Below are positions 1 through 5,037 of a stretch of 6,792 bases of DNA, piece after piece; within the stretch, counting starts at the first letter, position 1, and each line of letters begins with the position of its first letter. This DNA comes from CAZWVM01 sp964637705 (GTDB lineage: Bacteria; UBA8481). Location of the stretch: assembly GCA_964637705.1 (NCBI GenBank), contig CAZWVM010000187.1, forward strand, positions 1 to 6,792. The letters are read 5' to 3'. A program made the position numbers and the translations under genes. The notes under the pieces were generated by a model. The model was not told the DNA's origin, searched no databases, and was given only the letters and a program-made list of their open reading frames with translations.

Positions 1-3
1 CGT

Positions 4-73
4 TCGCGTGATGCTCAGCGACCCCGATCCGGAGGGGTGCGTTGAATCCAACCGGCGGGGGTGTAGAATGCCT
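4..73 (+). repeat. Direct repeat copy A (70 bp)
   Basis: This copy matches 1737-1806 at 67 of 70 positions; the differences are at 12, 14 and 62. It contains an ACCCC/GGGGT inverted pair around a TCCGGA palindrome (20-37), the sequence GTTGAAT (41-47), which fits the integron core-site consensus GTTRRRY, and a promoter-like pair (42-69). Similarity stops abruptly at 74, where the DNA differs completely from that after copy B. It marks the left edge of the cassette-like block. Confidence 0.93.
42..69 (+). promoter_or_regulatory. Putative sigma-70 promoter in repeat copy A
   Basis: The -35 candidate is TTGAAT (42-47) and the -10 candidate is TAGAAT (64-69), with a 16-bp spacer. The -10 matches the consensus at five of six positions and the -35 at four of six. 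Transcription would begin near 76 and run into the acetyltransferase gene. The -35 box overlaps the GTTGAAT core site, so the promoter would enter with whatever follows that junction. This is inferred from sequence alone. Confidence 0.45.
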
Positions 74-151
74 GTCATGCATGCGACGGACGCATCACGC
101 AAACTGAGCGCCCTGGGATTTCCCTCCGCTCGTTCTGGGTCGCTTCGCTCC

Positions 152-235
152 CTGGAACAAGCGGATGCAGCCGTCGACCGCCTCGTCGGGCAAGCCCGGC
201 GCGGCGGCCTCGGCTGATCCGCGGCGCCGTTGGGC
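152..235 (+). other. attC-like recombination site 1
   Basis: The right core is GTTGGGC (229-235), a perfect GTTRRRY. The left partner is weaker but ends in AAC (156-158). Inside, GCGGAT (161-166) pairs with ATCCGC (217-222) and CAGCCG (168-173) pairs with CGGCTG (211-216), leaving G167 unpaired as an extrahelical base, a hallmark of attC. Further in, CCGCC (178-182) pairs with GGCGG (203-207) and CGGGC (187-191) with GCCCG (194-198). The 84-bp length falls in the normal attC range. It is the best structural evidence for a cassette array here. Confidence 0.72.
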
Positions 236-242
236 CAAAAAC

Positions 243-782
243 ATGGCAGGCAAAGTCCAGATCAGAGAATGGGCGATGGAAGACCTTGATGCGTTTGCCG
301 CGTGGCAGTCTGACCCCGATGTTGCGCGTCACGTTGCCTGGTTGCCCAAGACTCGCGCAGAAAGCCAAGCCGATCTACTGGACGCGATTGCACAGCAGAC
401 TGCGGTTCCTCGCATCCGACACTTCTTTGCCGTCGTCCGTGTTCGGGATGCAGAGGTGGTCGGCGACGTCGGTTTCACCATCACTGCGCCGTCTACAGGC
501 GACTGCGGATGGTTCATCCGCAAGCCGTACTGGAGAGAGGGATACGCCACAGAAGCCGCGGAGATGCTGGTGACATACGCTTTTCAGACACTCCCGCTTG
601 ATCGTCTTGGGGCATCCTGTTCGTTGGCGAACCCAGGATCCGAAGGAGTGATGATGAAGTGCGGGTTCAAGTGCGTCAAAAGATCGGAAACGCGCACCAG
701 ATACGAAATCACAAGGATCGAGTGGATGAGGCGGGCCCAACGCGCCGTCGCAGGATATGCCTCGCACGCTCGGCAATCCTGA
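243..782 (+). CDS. GNAT-family N-acetyltransferase (RimJ/RimL-like)
   Basis: This 179-residue protein has the layout of the RimJ/RimL/Acetyltransf_3 branch of GNAT enzymes, which move the acetyl group from acetyl-CoA to an amine. It opens with a typical IREW segment (7-10) and a DLDAF helix. The acetyl-CoA motif A is at about 89-113, with the pyrophosphate-binding loop around Y96-W97-R98-E99-G100-Y101-A102. Motif B follows with N130, S133 and the MMKCGF turn (137-142). The substrate cannot be told; relatives acetylate ribosomal proteins, polyamines or antibiotics. The frame stays open upstream to an ATG at 165, but those 26 codons lie inside attC-like site 1, so I chose ATG 243, just past the core site. 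No clear Shine-Dalgarno precedes it. About 15 C-terminal residues are encoded within attC-like site 2. GNAT genes are frequent integron cassette cargo. Confidence 0.88.
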   Translation: MAGKVQIREWAMEDLDAFAAWQSDPDVARHVAWLPKTRAESQADLLDAIAQQTAVPRIRHFFAVVRVRDAEVVGDVGFTITAPSTGDCGWFIRKPYWREGYATEAAEMLVTYAFQTLPLDRLGASCSLANPGSEGVMMKCGFKCVKRSETRTRYEITRIEWMRRAQRAVAGYASHARQS

Positions 783-817
783 ACGGAGCCGCGGCTGCAT
801 CCGCGAGTCCGTCAGGC
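735..817 (+). other. attC-like recombination site 2
   Basis: The left core GCCCAAC (735-741) fits RYYYAAC exactly. The right core GTCAGGC (811-817) fits GTTRRRY at six of seven positions. TCGC (748-751) pairs with GCGA (803-806), GGAT (753-756) with ATCC (799-802) and GC (759-760) with GC (797-798), leaving A752 and A757-T758 unpaired. The right arm (792-806) resembles that of sites 1 and 3 with one extra C. The site overlaps the last codons of the acetyltransferase gene. A competing local hairpin (778-816) uses the same right arm. Confidence 0.55.
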
Positions 818-846
818 CGCAGTAAGGCCGGGCGCCAGGGACATCC

Positions 847-1209
847 ATGCTGATCCCGGTCGCGGTCGTATTCATGACGATTTCAGCGGCCCTCCTTCTG
901 TGGGGCGGGCGGAATAGGAGCCGAAGTGCCCTTGCGGCGCTTTCAACTCTGCTATGGCTCTCCTCCTTCCTGTCGGCGTTCTTCGTCGGCTGGGCGTGGC
1001 TCGAAAGCGCGTATTCAGAAAACTGGGTCATGTACGGCGTTCTCTTTGTCTCGTTTCCGGTCATTGTGGCGAGCGGCGTATTATCGATCGCGGCCCTCAT
1101 CGTGGCATCCGTTCGAGATGTTGAACGAAGAAAGCCTCTTTGCGCAAGTCTCTACCTTCTGCTGTTGTTCCTGGCGGTTCAGGTCGCCATCGGCATATGG
1201 GCGGCGTGA
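847..1209 (+). CDS. Orphan four-helix integral membrane protein
   Basis: I do not recognise a family. The 120-residue product is almost entirely hydrophobic, with four likely transmembrane helices at about 2-19, 28-51, 61-88 and 97-119. Short positively charged stretches (R22, R24, R26 and R90, R94, R95, K96) would keep the loops after helices 1 and 3 in the cytoplasm, placing both termini outside by the positive-inside rule. There is no signal peptidase site and no catalytic motif. The ATG at 847 is preceded by AGGGA at 837-841, a good ribosome binding site with 5-bp spacing. The gene sits alone between two attC-like sites, so it is probably single-gene cassette cargo; small membrane proteins of unknown function are common there. 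That it is translated is inferred from the start signal and coherent hydrophobic pattern. Confidence 0.72.
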   Translation: MLIPVAVVFMTISAALLLWGGRNRSRSALAALSTLLWLSSFLSAFFVGWAWLESAYSENWVMYGVLFVSFPVIVASGVLSIAALIVASVRDVERRKPLCASLYLLLLFLAVQVAIGIWAA

Positions 1210-1234
1210 AGAGATGAGAAGGGGCCTGCGGTCT

Positions 1235-1259
1235 CGGCTGATCCGCGACGCCGTTATGT
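1235..1259 (+). other. Conserved right arm of attC-like site 3
   Basis: CGGCTGATCCGCG (1235-1247), one variable base, then CGCCGTT (1249-1255) repeats the right arm of attC-like site 1 (211-231) with a single mismatch in 21 bases. The core GTTATGT (1253-1259) fits GTTRRRY at six of seven positions. No convincing left arm is seen. Weak candidates are GTCGC (1183-1187), pairing with GCGAC (1245-1249), and GGCGT (1203-1207), pairing with ACGCC (1248-1252). The left half may be eroded or replaced, so only the right half is called. Confidence 0.55.
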
Positions 1260-1272
1260 GCGGAGAATGAAT

Positions 1273-1689
1273 ATGACCGATTGCGTCTTCTGCCAGATCA
1301 TCGCCGGGGCAACACCGGCGAGAATAGTCTACCGATCTGAGCACGCCATCGCCTTTCTCCCTCGAGAACTCAACGCCAAGGGCCACACGGTGGTCGCCCC
1401 GATTTGTCACAGTGCGGATCTTTTCGACATCCCCAGCAGAAAACTCTCCGCCCTCATGCACGCAGCGCAATTCCTTGCCGGCCACATCAAGAGGCGGCTT
1501 GATGCCGATGGCATCAACATGCTCCATGCAAGCAGCAAGGCGGCTCAGCAATCCGTGCCACATTTCCACGTTCACCTGTTGCCACGTTTTGTCGGGGACG
1601 ATCTGGACGCATGGCCTGATCTGCCAGAGTGGACCGGAGATCAGGACGAGCTGCTTACGAGAATCAGGGTGGACAAGGGAGTCACATAA
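1273..1689 (+). CDS. HIT-family protein (HINT-like nucleotide hydrolase/transferase)
   Basis: Histidine-triad proteins bind nucleotides and use the middle histidine of the triad to hydrolyse or transfer nucleoside monophosphates. This 138-residue protein has the triad H97-F-H99-V-H101-L-L, preceded by the usual QSVP. The N-terminal C4-x-x-C7 pair, as in many bacterial HIT proteins, could bind zinc together with H46 and H97. Length is normal for the family (about 110-150). Several in-frame starts exist (GTG 1258, ATG 1267, ATG 1273); ATG 1273 is preferred because GGAGA at 1262-1266 is correctly spaced for it and it gives the family-typical N-terminus. The TAA stop lies within the left core of attC-like site 4, the arrangement expected in a cassette. 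HIT enzymes can be housekeeping or phosphoramidate hydrolases; the true substrate is not visible. Confidence 0.9.
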   Translation: MTDCVFCQIIAGATPARIVYRSEHAIAFLPRELNAKGHTVVAPICHSADLFDIPSRKLSALMHAAQFLAGHIKRRLDADGINMLHASSKAAQQSVPHFHVHLLPRFVGDDLDAWPDLPEWTGDQDELLTRIRVDKGVT

Positions 1690-1780
1690 CAACCCACTGA
1701 ACGGTGCGGCGTACCGCCGCCCGTTGATGGAAGCGATCGCGTGACGTTCAGCGACCCCGATCCGGAGGGGTGCGTTGAAT
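1684..1780 (+). other. attC-like recombination site 4
   Basis: The left core ACATAAC (1684-1690) fits RYYYAAC at six of seven positions and contains the HIT gene's TAA stop. The right core GTTGAAT (1774-1780) is a perfect GTTRRRY. The 97-bp span is within attC range. Pairing is modest: AAC with GTT, ACCC (1692-1695 region) with GGGT, and CGG blocks with CCG blocks. The GATCCG found in the right arms of sites 1 and 3 recurs here about 10 bp before the core. The right half lies in direct-repeat copy B. Confidence 0.48.
1700..1725 (+). repeat. Strong hairpin after the HIT gene
   Basis: AACGG (1700-1704) and GCGGCG (1706-1711) pair with CGCCGC (1715-1720) and CCGTT (1721-1725), with T1705 bulged and a TAC loop. 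There is no T-run, so it is not a standard intrinsic terminator. Because it runs from AAC to GTT with a single bulged base, it may instead be a compact alternative attC, or a stabilising structure at the end of the cassette mRNA. Confidence 0.7.
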
Positions 1781-1806
1781 CCAACCGGCGGGGGAGTAGA
1801 ATGCCT
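1737..1806 (+). repeat. Direct repeat copy B (70 bp)
   Basis: This is the partner of 4-73, offset by 1733 bp and differing at 1745, 1747 and 1795. It carries the same ACCCC/GGGGT inverted pair, GTTGAAT core site and promoter-like pair. Here it lies directly upstream of the methyltransferase operon, which makes it the more likely original position. Confidence 0.93.
1775..1802 (+). promoter_or_regulatory. Putative sigma-70 promoter of the methyltransferase operon
   Basis: TTGAAT (1775-1780), a 16-bp spacer and TAGAAT (1797-1802) form a reasonable sigma-70 promoter. Transcription starting near 1809 would give a leader of about 60 nt to the methyltransferase start at 1868. No other promoter-like pair is evident before the four + strand genes. 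The ACCCC/GGGGT inverted pair (1753-1770), just upstream of the -35, could be a regulator site, but this is speculative. Confidence 0.5.
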
Positions 1807-1867
1807 CCCGGGCTGGCGGTGTTCGGCCGCGGCTGAATCGTTCGCACCCGGAAGGAGCTGGACAGCA

Positions 1868-2614
1868 TTGGACATTCCACGAATCTTCACGATCGCCGAA
1901 AGCGCTCACCGCATCCATAACCCGTTCACGCCCGAAAAGCTCGCCACGCTCGGCGCCGCCCTGAGGCTCGAATCGGGAACCCGCGTGCTCGATCTCGGCA
2001 GCGGTTCCGGGGAACTGCTCTGCACCTGGGCCCGCGATCACGGCATCGTCGGCACCGGCGTCGACCTCAGCCGGCTCTTCACCGGGCAGGCGAAGCTCCG
2101 CGCCGAAGAACTCGGCGTCGCCGACCGCGTCGCGTTCATCCATGCCGACGCCGCCGGTTACGTTTCTGATGAGAAGGTCGGCGTGGCGGCCTGCATCGGC
2201 GCCACCTGGATCGGCGGAGGCGTCGCCGGCACGATCGCGCTCCTGGCGCGGAGCCTGCGCCCCGGCGGGATCATCCTCGTCGGCGAACCCTACTGGCGCC
2301 GGTTGCCGCCGACGGAAGAGGTGGCCCGGGAGTGCGATGGCGGCTCGATCGCCGACTTCCTCGTGCTTCCCGAGCTTCTCGCGTCTTTCGGCCGACTGGG
2401 TTACGACGTCGTCGAAATGGTCCTGGCCGACCCGGACAGCTGGGACCGATACGAGGCGGCCCAGTGGCTCACCATGCGCCGTTGGCTTGAAGCCAATCCC
2501 GGCGACGAGATGGCCGGGGAGGTTCGGGCCAAGCTGACCTCCGCGCCCTATCGACACGCCGCTTTCACGCGCGAATACCTGGGCTGGGGCGTCTTCGCGC
2601 TGATGCCGCGGTGA
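1868..2614 (+). CDS. SAM-dependent methyltransferase, YjhP-like
   Basis: This is a class I Rossmann-fold methyltransferase of 248 residues. Motif I, which binds S-adenosylmethionine, is VLDLGSGSGE at 40-49, followed by an acidic strand end in GTGVDLS and a conserved HADAAGY segment. The opening DIPRIFTIAESAHRIHNPF and the later EPYWR and GYDVVEMVLAD stretches recall E. coli YjhP, a putative methyltransferase of unknown substrate; that likeness is from memory, not a search. The frame is open to an ATG at 1775, but that would start inside the repeat and promoter. TTG at 1868 gives the family N-terminus and has AAGGAG at 1852-1857. Its stop overlaps the next start as GTGA, so the two genes are probably translationally coupled. 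It heads the + strand operon. The substrate is probably a small molecule, but this is inference. Confidence 0.87.
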   Translation: MDIPRIFTIAESAHRIHNPFTPEKLATLGAALRLESGTRVLDLGSGSGELLCTWARDHGIVGTGVDLSRLFTGQAKLRAEELGVADRVAFIHADAAGYVSDEKVGVAACIGATWIGGGVAGTIALLARSLRPGGIILVGEPYWRRLPPTEEVARECDGGSIADFLVLPELLASFGRLGYDVVEMVLADPDSWDRYEAAQWLTMRRWLEANPGDEMAGEVRAKLTSAPYRHAAFTREYLGWGVFALMPR

Positions 2615-3279
2615 CGAGGGGATTCCCTCGACCACGCGCGATCCTCTTCGACAGCGACGGCCTGCTCGTCGACACCGAGCGGCTCTTCTTCGAGGCGACC
2701 GCGGCGGCCTTCGCCGCAGCCGGCGTCACGATTCCTCACGAGTCGTGGGCGAGGTGGTTTCTCGCCGAGGGACGGCGCTCCCGCGAGATCGCCCGTCTCC
2801 TCGGCATGGCGCCCGGTGCGATCGATTCGGCTCTCGAGGATCGCGACCGGCGCTTCTGGTCGGCGGTCGGCGGTGGCGTCGAGCCCTTTCCCGGCGTCAG
2901 GGAGTCCCTCGAGCGGTTGAAGCGGCGCTTCAGGATCGCCGTGGTCACCGGCGCGGAGCGCGCCCATTTCGACAGGGTTCACGCCGCGAGCGGGCTCGCC
3001 CGCCTCTTCGAGTTCGTCGTCTCGGCCGACGACGTCCCGCGCCCCAAGCCCGATCCCTCCTGCTACCTCCTCGCGCTCGAGCGACTGGAGCTCCCGCCCG
3101 GGGACTGCCTCGCCGTCGAGGACTCGCCGCGGGGCGCCCGCGCGGCGGTGGACGCGGGCCTGAGTTGCTGCGTCGTCCCGACCGCGATGACGGATCTCTC
3201 CCTCTGCCCCGACTCGTGTATGATAGTTCCCGATCTCATCGGGCTGGAACAGCGCCTGGGCGGCGGGAGCGGGTCGTGA
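2611..3279 (+). CDS. HAD-superfamily hydrolase (beta-phosphoglucomutase-like)
   Basis: This 222-residue haloacid-dehalogenase-type protein very likely acts on a phosphorylated metabolite. Motif I is D14-S-D16-G, where D14 would be the nucleophile and D16 the acid/base; the intervening Ser replaces the more usual Phe, Met or Leu. Motif II threonine is T113 in VVTGAE, motif III lysine is K146 in PRPKPDP, and motif IV is E170-D171 in VEDSPRG. The segment at about 25-95 between motifs I and II is a helical cap of subfamily I, as in beta-phosphoglucomutase and phosphoglycolate phosphatase. All catalytic residues are present, so an active phosphatase or mutase is expected; the substrate cannot be told. 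The GTG start overlaps the methyltransferase stop (GTGA). A 52-bp gap separates it from the carbonic anhydrase. Confidence 0.88.
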   Translation: MTRGFPRPRAILFDSDGLLVDTERLFFEATAAAFAAAGVTIPHESWARWFLAEGRRSREIARLLGMAPGAIDSALEDRDRRFWSAVGGGVEPFPGVRESLERLKRRFRIAVVTGAERAHFDRVHAASGLARLFEFVVSADDVPRPKPDPSCYLLALERLELPPGDCLAVEDSPRGARAAVDAGLSCCVVPTAMTDLSLCPDSCMIVPDLIGLEQRLGGGSGS

Positions 3280-3331
3280 CGCCGGCACCGCGCCCTGTGC
3301 CGCGTCGATCCCGCGCGGGGAAAGGAACGAG

Positions 3332-3958
3332 ATGAAGACGTTGCCGCACCTGTTCGAGAAGAACCGGCTCTGGGCCTCGGGCATCACGCGCGAGGATCCG
3401 GCCTTCTTCGAACGCCTGGCGCGCCAGCAGGCGCCGGAATACCTCTGGATCGGTTGCTCCGACAGCCGCGTCCCGGCCAACGAGATCGTGGGGCTCCGCC
3501 CCGGCGAGCTCTTCGTCCACCGGAACGTCGCCAACCTCGTGGTGCATTCCGACATGAATTGCCTCTCGACGATCCAATACGCCGTCGAGGTGCTCCAGGT
3601 GAAACACGTCATCGTCTGCGGCCACTACGGATGCGGCGGCGTCCGCGCGGCCGTCGAGTCGTGCCCGCACGGACTCGTCGACAACTGGCTCGGTCACGTC
3701 CGCGACGTCTTCCACAAGCGCGAAACCGCGCTCGCGGGTCTCGAGGATCCGGGCCTGCGCGTGGACCGGCTGTGCGAGCTGAACGTCGTCGAGCAGGTGA
3801 TCAACGTCGGTCGAACGACGATCGTGCGCGACGCGTGGCGGCGCGGTGCCCCCCTGGCGCTCCATGGGTGGATCTATTCCATCCACGACGGACTGCTCAA
3901 GGACCTCGAGGTTACGGTCTCCTCCTCCGAGGAACTGAGGACGCTCGAATCGAAGTGA
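3332..3958 (+). CDS. can: Beta-class carbonic anhydrase
   Basis: This enzyme interconverts CO2 and bicarbonate in the cytoplasm, supplying bicarbonate for carboxylations. The 208-residue protein follows E. coli Can closely along its length. The zinc ligands fall at the same positions as in E. coli: C42, D44, H98 and C101, with the D44-R46 catalytic dyad (CSDSR) and CGHYGCGG. W39, G41 and a tyrosine near 182 (HGWIYSIHDG) are also present; in the H. influenzae and E. coli enzymes these build a non-catalytic bicarbonate site that switches activity off at low pH, so allosteric type II behaviour is likely. AAAGGAA at 3321-3327 is a good ribosome binding site. Its TGA overlaps the GTG of the next gene. 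The C-terminus is slightly shorter than in E. coli (220). Confidence 0.97.
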   Translation: MKTLPHLFEKNRLWASGITREDPAFFERLARQQAPEYLWIGCSDSRVPANEIVGLRPGELFVHRNVANLVVHSDMNCLSTIQYAVEVLQVKHVIVCGHYGCGGVRAAVESCPHGLVDNWLGHVRDVFHKRETALAGLEDPGLRVDRLCELNVVEQVINVGRTTIVRDAWRRGAPLALHGWIYSIHDGLLKDLEVTVSSSEELRTLESK

Positions 3959-4506
3959 AGCGCATCGCCTACGGGCTCGCCCGTTCTCCGCTCGGGCGGT
4001 GCCTCGCGGCGTGGAGCGACGCGGGGATTCTCCGATTCTCGTTCGTCTCCTCGCCCGGAGGCCGCCGCGAGATCGCGCGGCTGAAGCGAGAGCGACCGGG
4101 GAGGATCCTCCGGCGCGACGACCGGCGCGCGGCGCGGATCGTGAGGGCGGCCTTCGACCTTCGGCCCGGCCGCCGCCGCCCGAAGCTCGCGCTCGAGGGC
4201 ACGGAGTTCCAGGTGAAGGTCTGGCGCGCGCTCCTTGCGACCCGTCCGGGCGAAGTGATCAGCTACGGCGAACTCGCCCGGCGCGCGGGATATCCCGGCG
4301 CGGCGCGTGCGGTCGGCACCGCCATGGCCACCAACCCGATCGCGGTGCTGGTGCCCTGCCACCGGGTCGTCCGGGGCGACGGCGATCTCGGTGAATACGG
4401 CGGAGGCCGGAAGCTGAAACGGGCGCTGATCGAACGCGAAAGCGGGAAGCGACCCGGCCGTTCCCGTCGCCGTTCCGGCCCGCGGGCGCCGTTCGAGTCC
4501 CGCTAG
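3955..4506 (+). CDS. ogt: Methylated-DNA--protein-cysteine methyltransferase (O6-alkylguanine repair)
   Basis: This suicide DNA-repair protein transfers alkyl groups from O6-alkylguanine to its own cysteine. The 183-residue product has the PCHRV active site with acceptor C135. The DNA-binding part comes before it: FQVKVWRALLATRPGEV (85-101), the SYGELA helix with Y104, the arginine finger region around R118 in GAARAVGTA, and N127. After the active site comes the conserved GEYGGG turn. It lacks the Ada N-terminal zinc and AraC domains, so it is the constitutive Ogt type. The reading frame is open far upstream inside the carbonic anhydrase gene; GTG 3955, overlapping that gene's stop as GTGA, is chosen because protein homology begins there. 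Odd points are a very Arg-rich N-terminal domain (36-75) and a basic tail (about 160-183) that may aid DNA binding. Confidence 0.93.
   Translation: MKRIAYGLARSPLGRCLAAWSDAGILRFSFVSSPGGRREIARLKRERPGRILRRDDRRAARIVRAAFDLRPGRRRPKLALEGTEFQVKVWRALLATRPGEVISYGELARRAGYPGAARAVGTAMATNPIAVLVPCHRVVRGDGDLGEYGGGRKLKRALIERESGKRPGRSRRRSGPRAPFESR
4503..4506. other. CTAG shared by two convergent stop codons
   Basis: The alkyltransferase gene ends with TAG at 4504-4506 on the + strand, and the membrane protein gene ends with TAG on the - strand at 4505-4503. The palindrome CTAG thus provides both stops, and the coding regions meet with no spacer. No hairpin with T-runs is seen around the junction, so transcripts from the two operons may overlap at their 3' ends. 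Confidence 0.9.
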
Positions 4507-5012
4507 CTTTCCGCCGCGGACGGCCCTGCCGCCGCGCTCTTCGGCCGAATCCGCCGGTCGATCCATCCGATCGGAATCATCCCGGTGCCGGCGACCGCGG
4601 CCAGCCCGACGAGGTCGAAGAGGAGAGCCATGACTGAGAGCGTGAAGTCGCCCCGGCTCCACTGGTAGAGGTTGTCGACGAAGATGTTGCCGAGGATGAC
4701 GAAGAGCACGCTCCCGGAGACCAGGCCGACCCACGAGCTCCGCGCCTCGAGCGGCGGCACGAGAAAAAGAATCGTGTCGACGATCTTGGCGACGACGAGG
4801 TGCCCCGCGAAGATCCCGGCCGGCATGACGTAGATCATCAGGATGACCATTGCGAAGGCCTGGACCGGGTCGGCGTTCGGCGCGGCTCCCGCCATGATCC
4901 CGATGAAGAGAGTCAGGAGGAGCGTCAGGGGAAAGAGCAGGATGTTGAGGAGGACAAATCCCTTCAGGAGGACCAGGACGGGGAGACCTGCCTTGAGGAA
5001 CCTGACGATCAT
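4503..5012 (-). CDS. Polytopic integral membrane protein of unknown function
   Basis: I do not recognise the family. The 169-residue product has a long hydrophobic N-terminal stretch (9-42, one or two helices), then hydrophobic segments at about 52-87, 93-113 and 123-145, and ends in a basic, then Ala/Ser-rich polar tail (about 150-169). It probably spans the inner membrane four to six times. Conserved-looking features are a PPLEARSSW loop (86-94) and a GNIFVDNLYQW segment (108-118). The frame is open upstream to 5201, but that part is antisense-quality sequence inside the neighbouring gene. ATG 5012 has AGGGAG at 5024-5019 with 6-bp spacing; ATG 5018 would sit directly against it. It starts 25 bp after the FAD oxidase stop, on the same strand, so the two are probably cotranscribed and may act together at the membrane. 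Confidence 0.78.
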   Translation of the reverse strand: MIVRFLKAGLPVLVLLKGFVLLNILLFPLTLLLTLFIGIMAGAAPNADPVQAFAMVILMIYVMPAGIFAGHLVVAKIVDTILFLVPPLEARSSWVGLVSGSVLFVILGNIFVDNLYQWSRGDFTLSVMALLFDLVGLAAVAGTGMIPIGWIDRRIRPKSAAAGPSAAES

Positions 5013-5037
5013 GAGCATCTCCCTGCGGGACGGGCCG

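Larger units (their letters stand above)
42..1774 (+). mobile_element. Putative integron-type gene-cassette array without integrase in view
   Basis: Candidate core sites at 41-47, 229-235, 811-817, 1253-1259 and 1774-1780 divide this stretch into units of about 188, 582, 442 and 521 bp. The last three hold one gene each, all on the + strand, from unrelated families (GNAT, membrane protein, HIT). Each of these three genes is followed by a candidate attC site, the usual organisation of integron cassettes. The block is less G+C-rich than the downstream operon. No tyrosine-recombinase integrase gene is present, so it would be a cluster of attC sites lacking an integrase or part of an array extending left. 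The attC sites are of unequal quality: the first is strong, the second and fourth moderate, the third only half recognisable. Confidence 0.62.

Noticed and set aside
68..217. A 49-codon + strand frame in the first cassette-like unit
   Set aside because: There is no ribosome binding site, its ATG overlaps the -10 box, and it ends inside attC-like site 1. A leaderless start at 77 is conceivable but unsupported.
778..816. Hairpin after the acetyltransferase stop as an intrinsic terminator
   Set aside because: The stem is strong but has no T-run, and its right arm matches the conserved attC-like arms, so a recombination-site reading fits better.
375..1100. A 241-codon - strand open frame
   Set aside because: It crosses two + strand genes and attC-like site 2 and shows no recognisable domain.
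4..1806. Composite transposon or insertion sequence bounded by the 70-bp repeats
   Set aside because: There is no transposase gene, the repeats are direct with no terminal inverted repeats, and no short target duplication is seen.
1748..2635. A 295-codon - strand open frame
   Set aside because: It is antisense to the methyltransferase gene, which has a clear SAM-binding motif and ribosome binding site.
2548..3612. A 354-codon - strand open frame
   Set aside because: It spans the HAD gene and part of the carbonic anhydrase gene in antisense. Both sense products have intact catalytic motifs; this one has none.
3454..3954. N-terminal extension of the alkyltransferase frame
   Set aside because: It overlaps the carbonic anhydrase gene in another frame; alkyltransferase similarity begins only at the GTG at 3955.
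3874..4734. A 286-codon - strand open frame
   Set aside because: It is antisense to the alkyltransferase with its PCHRV site and out of frame with the membrane gene; the product is Arg/Pro/Gly-rich without features.
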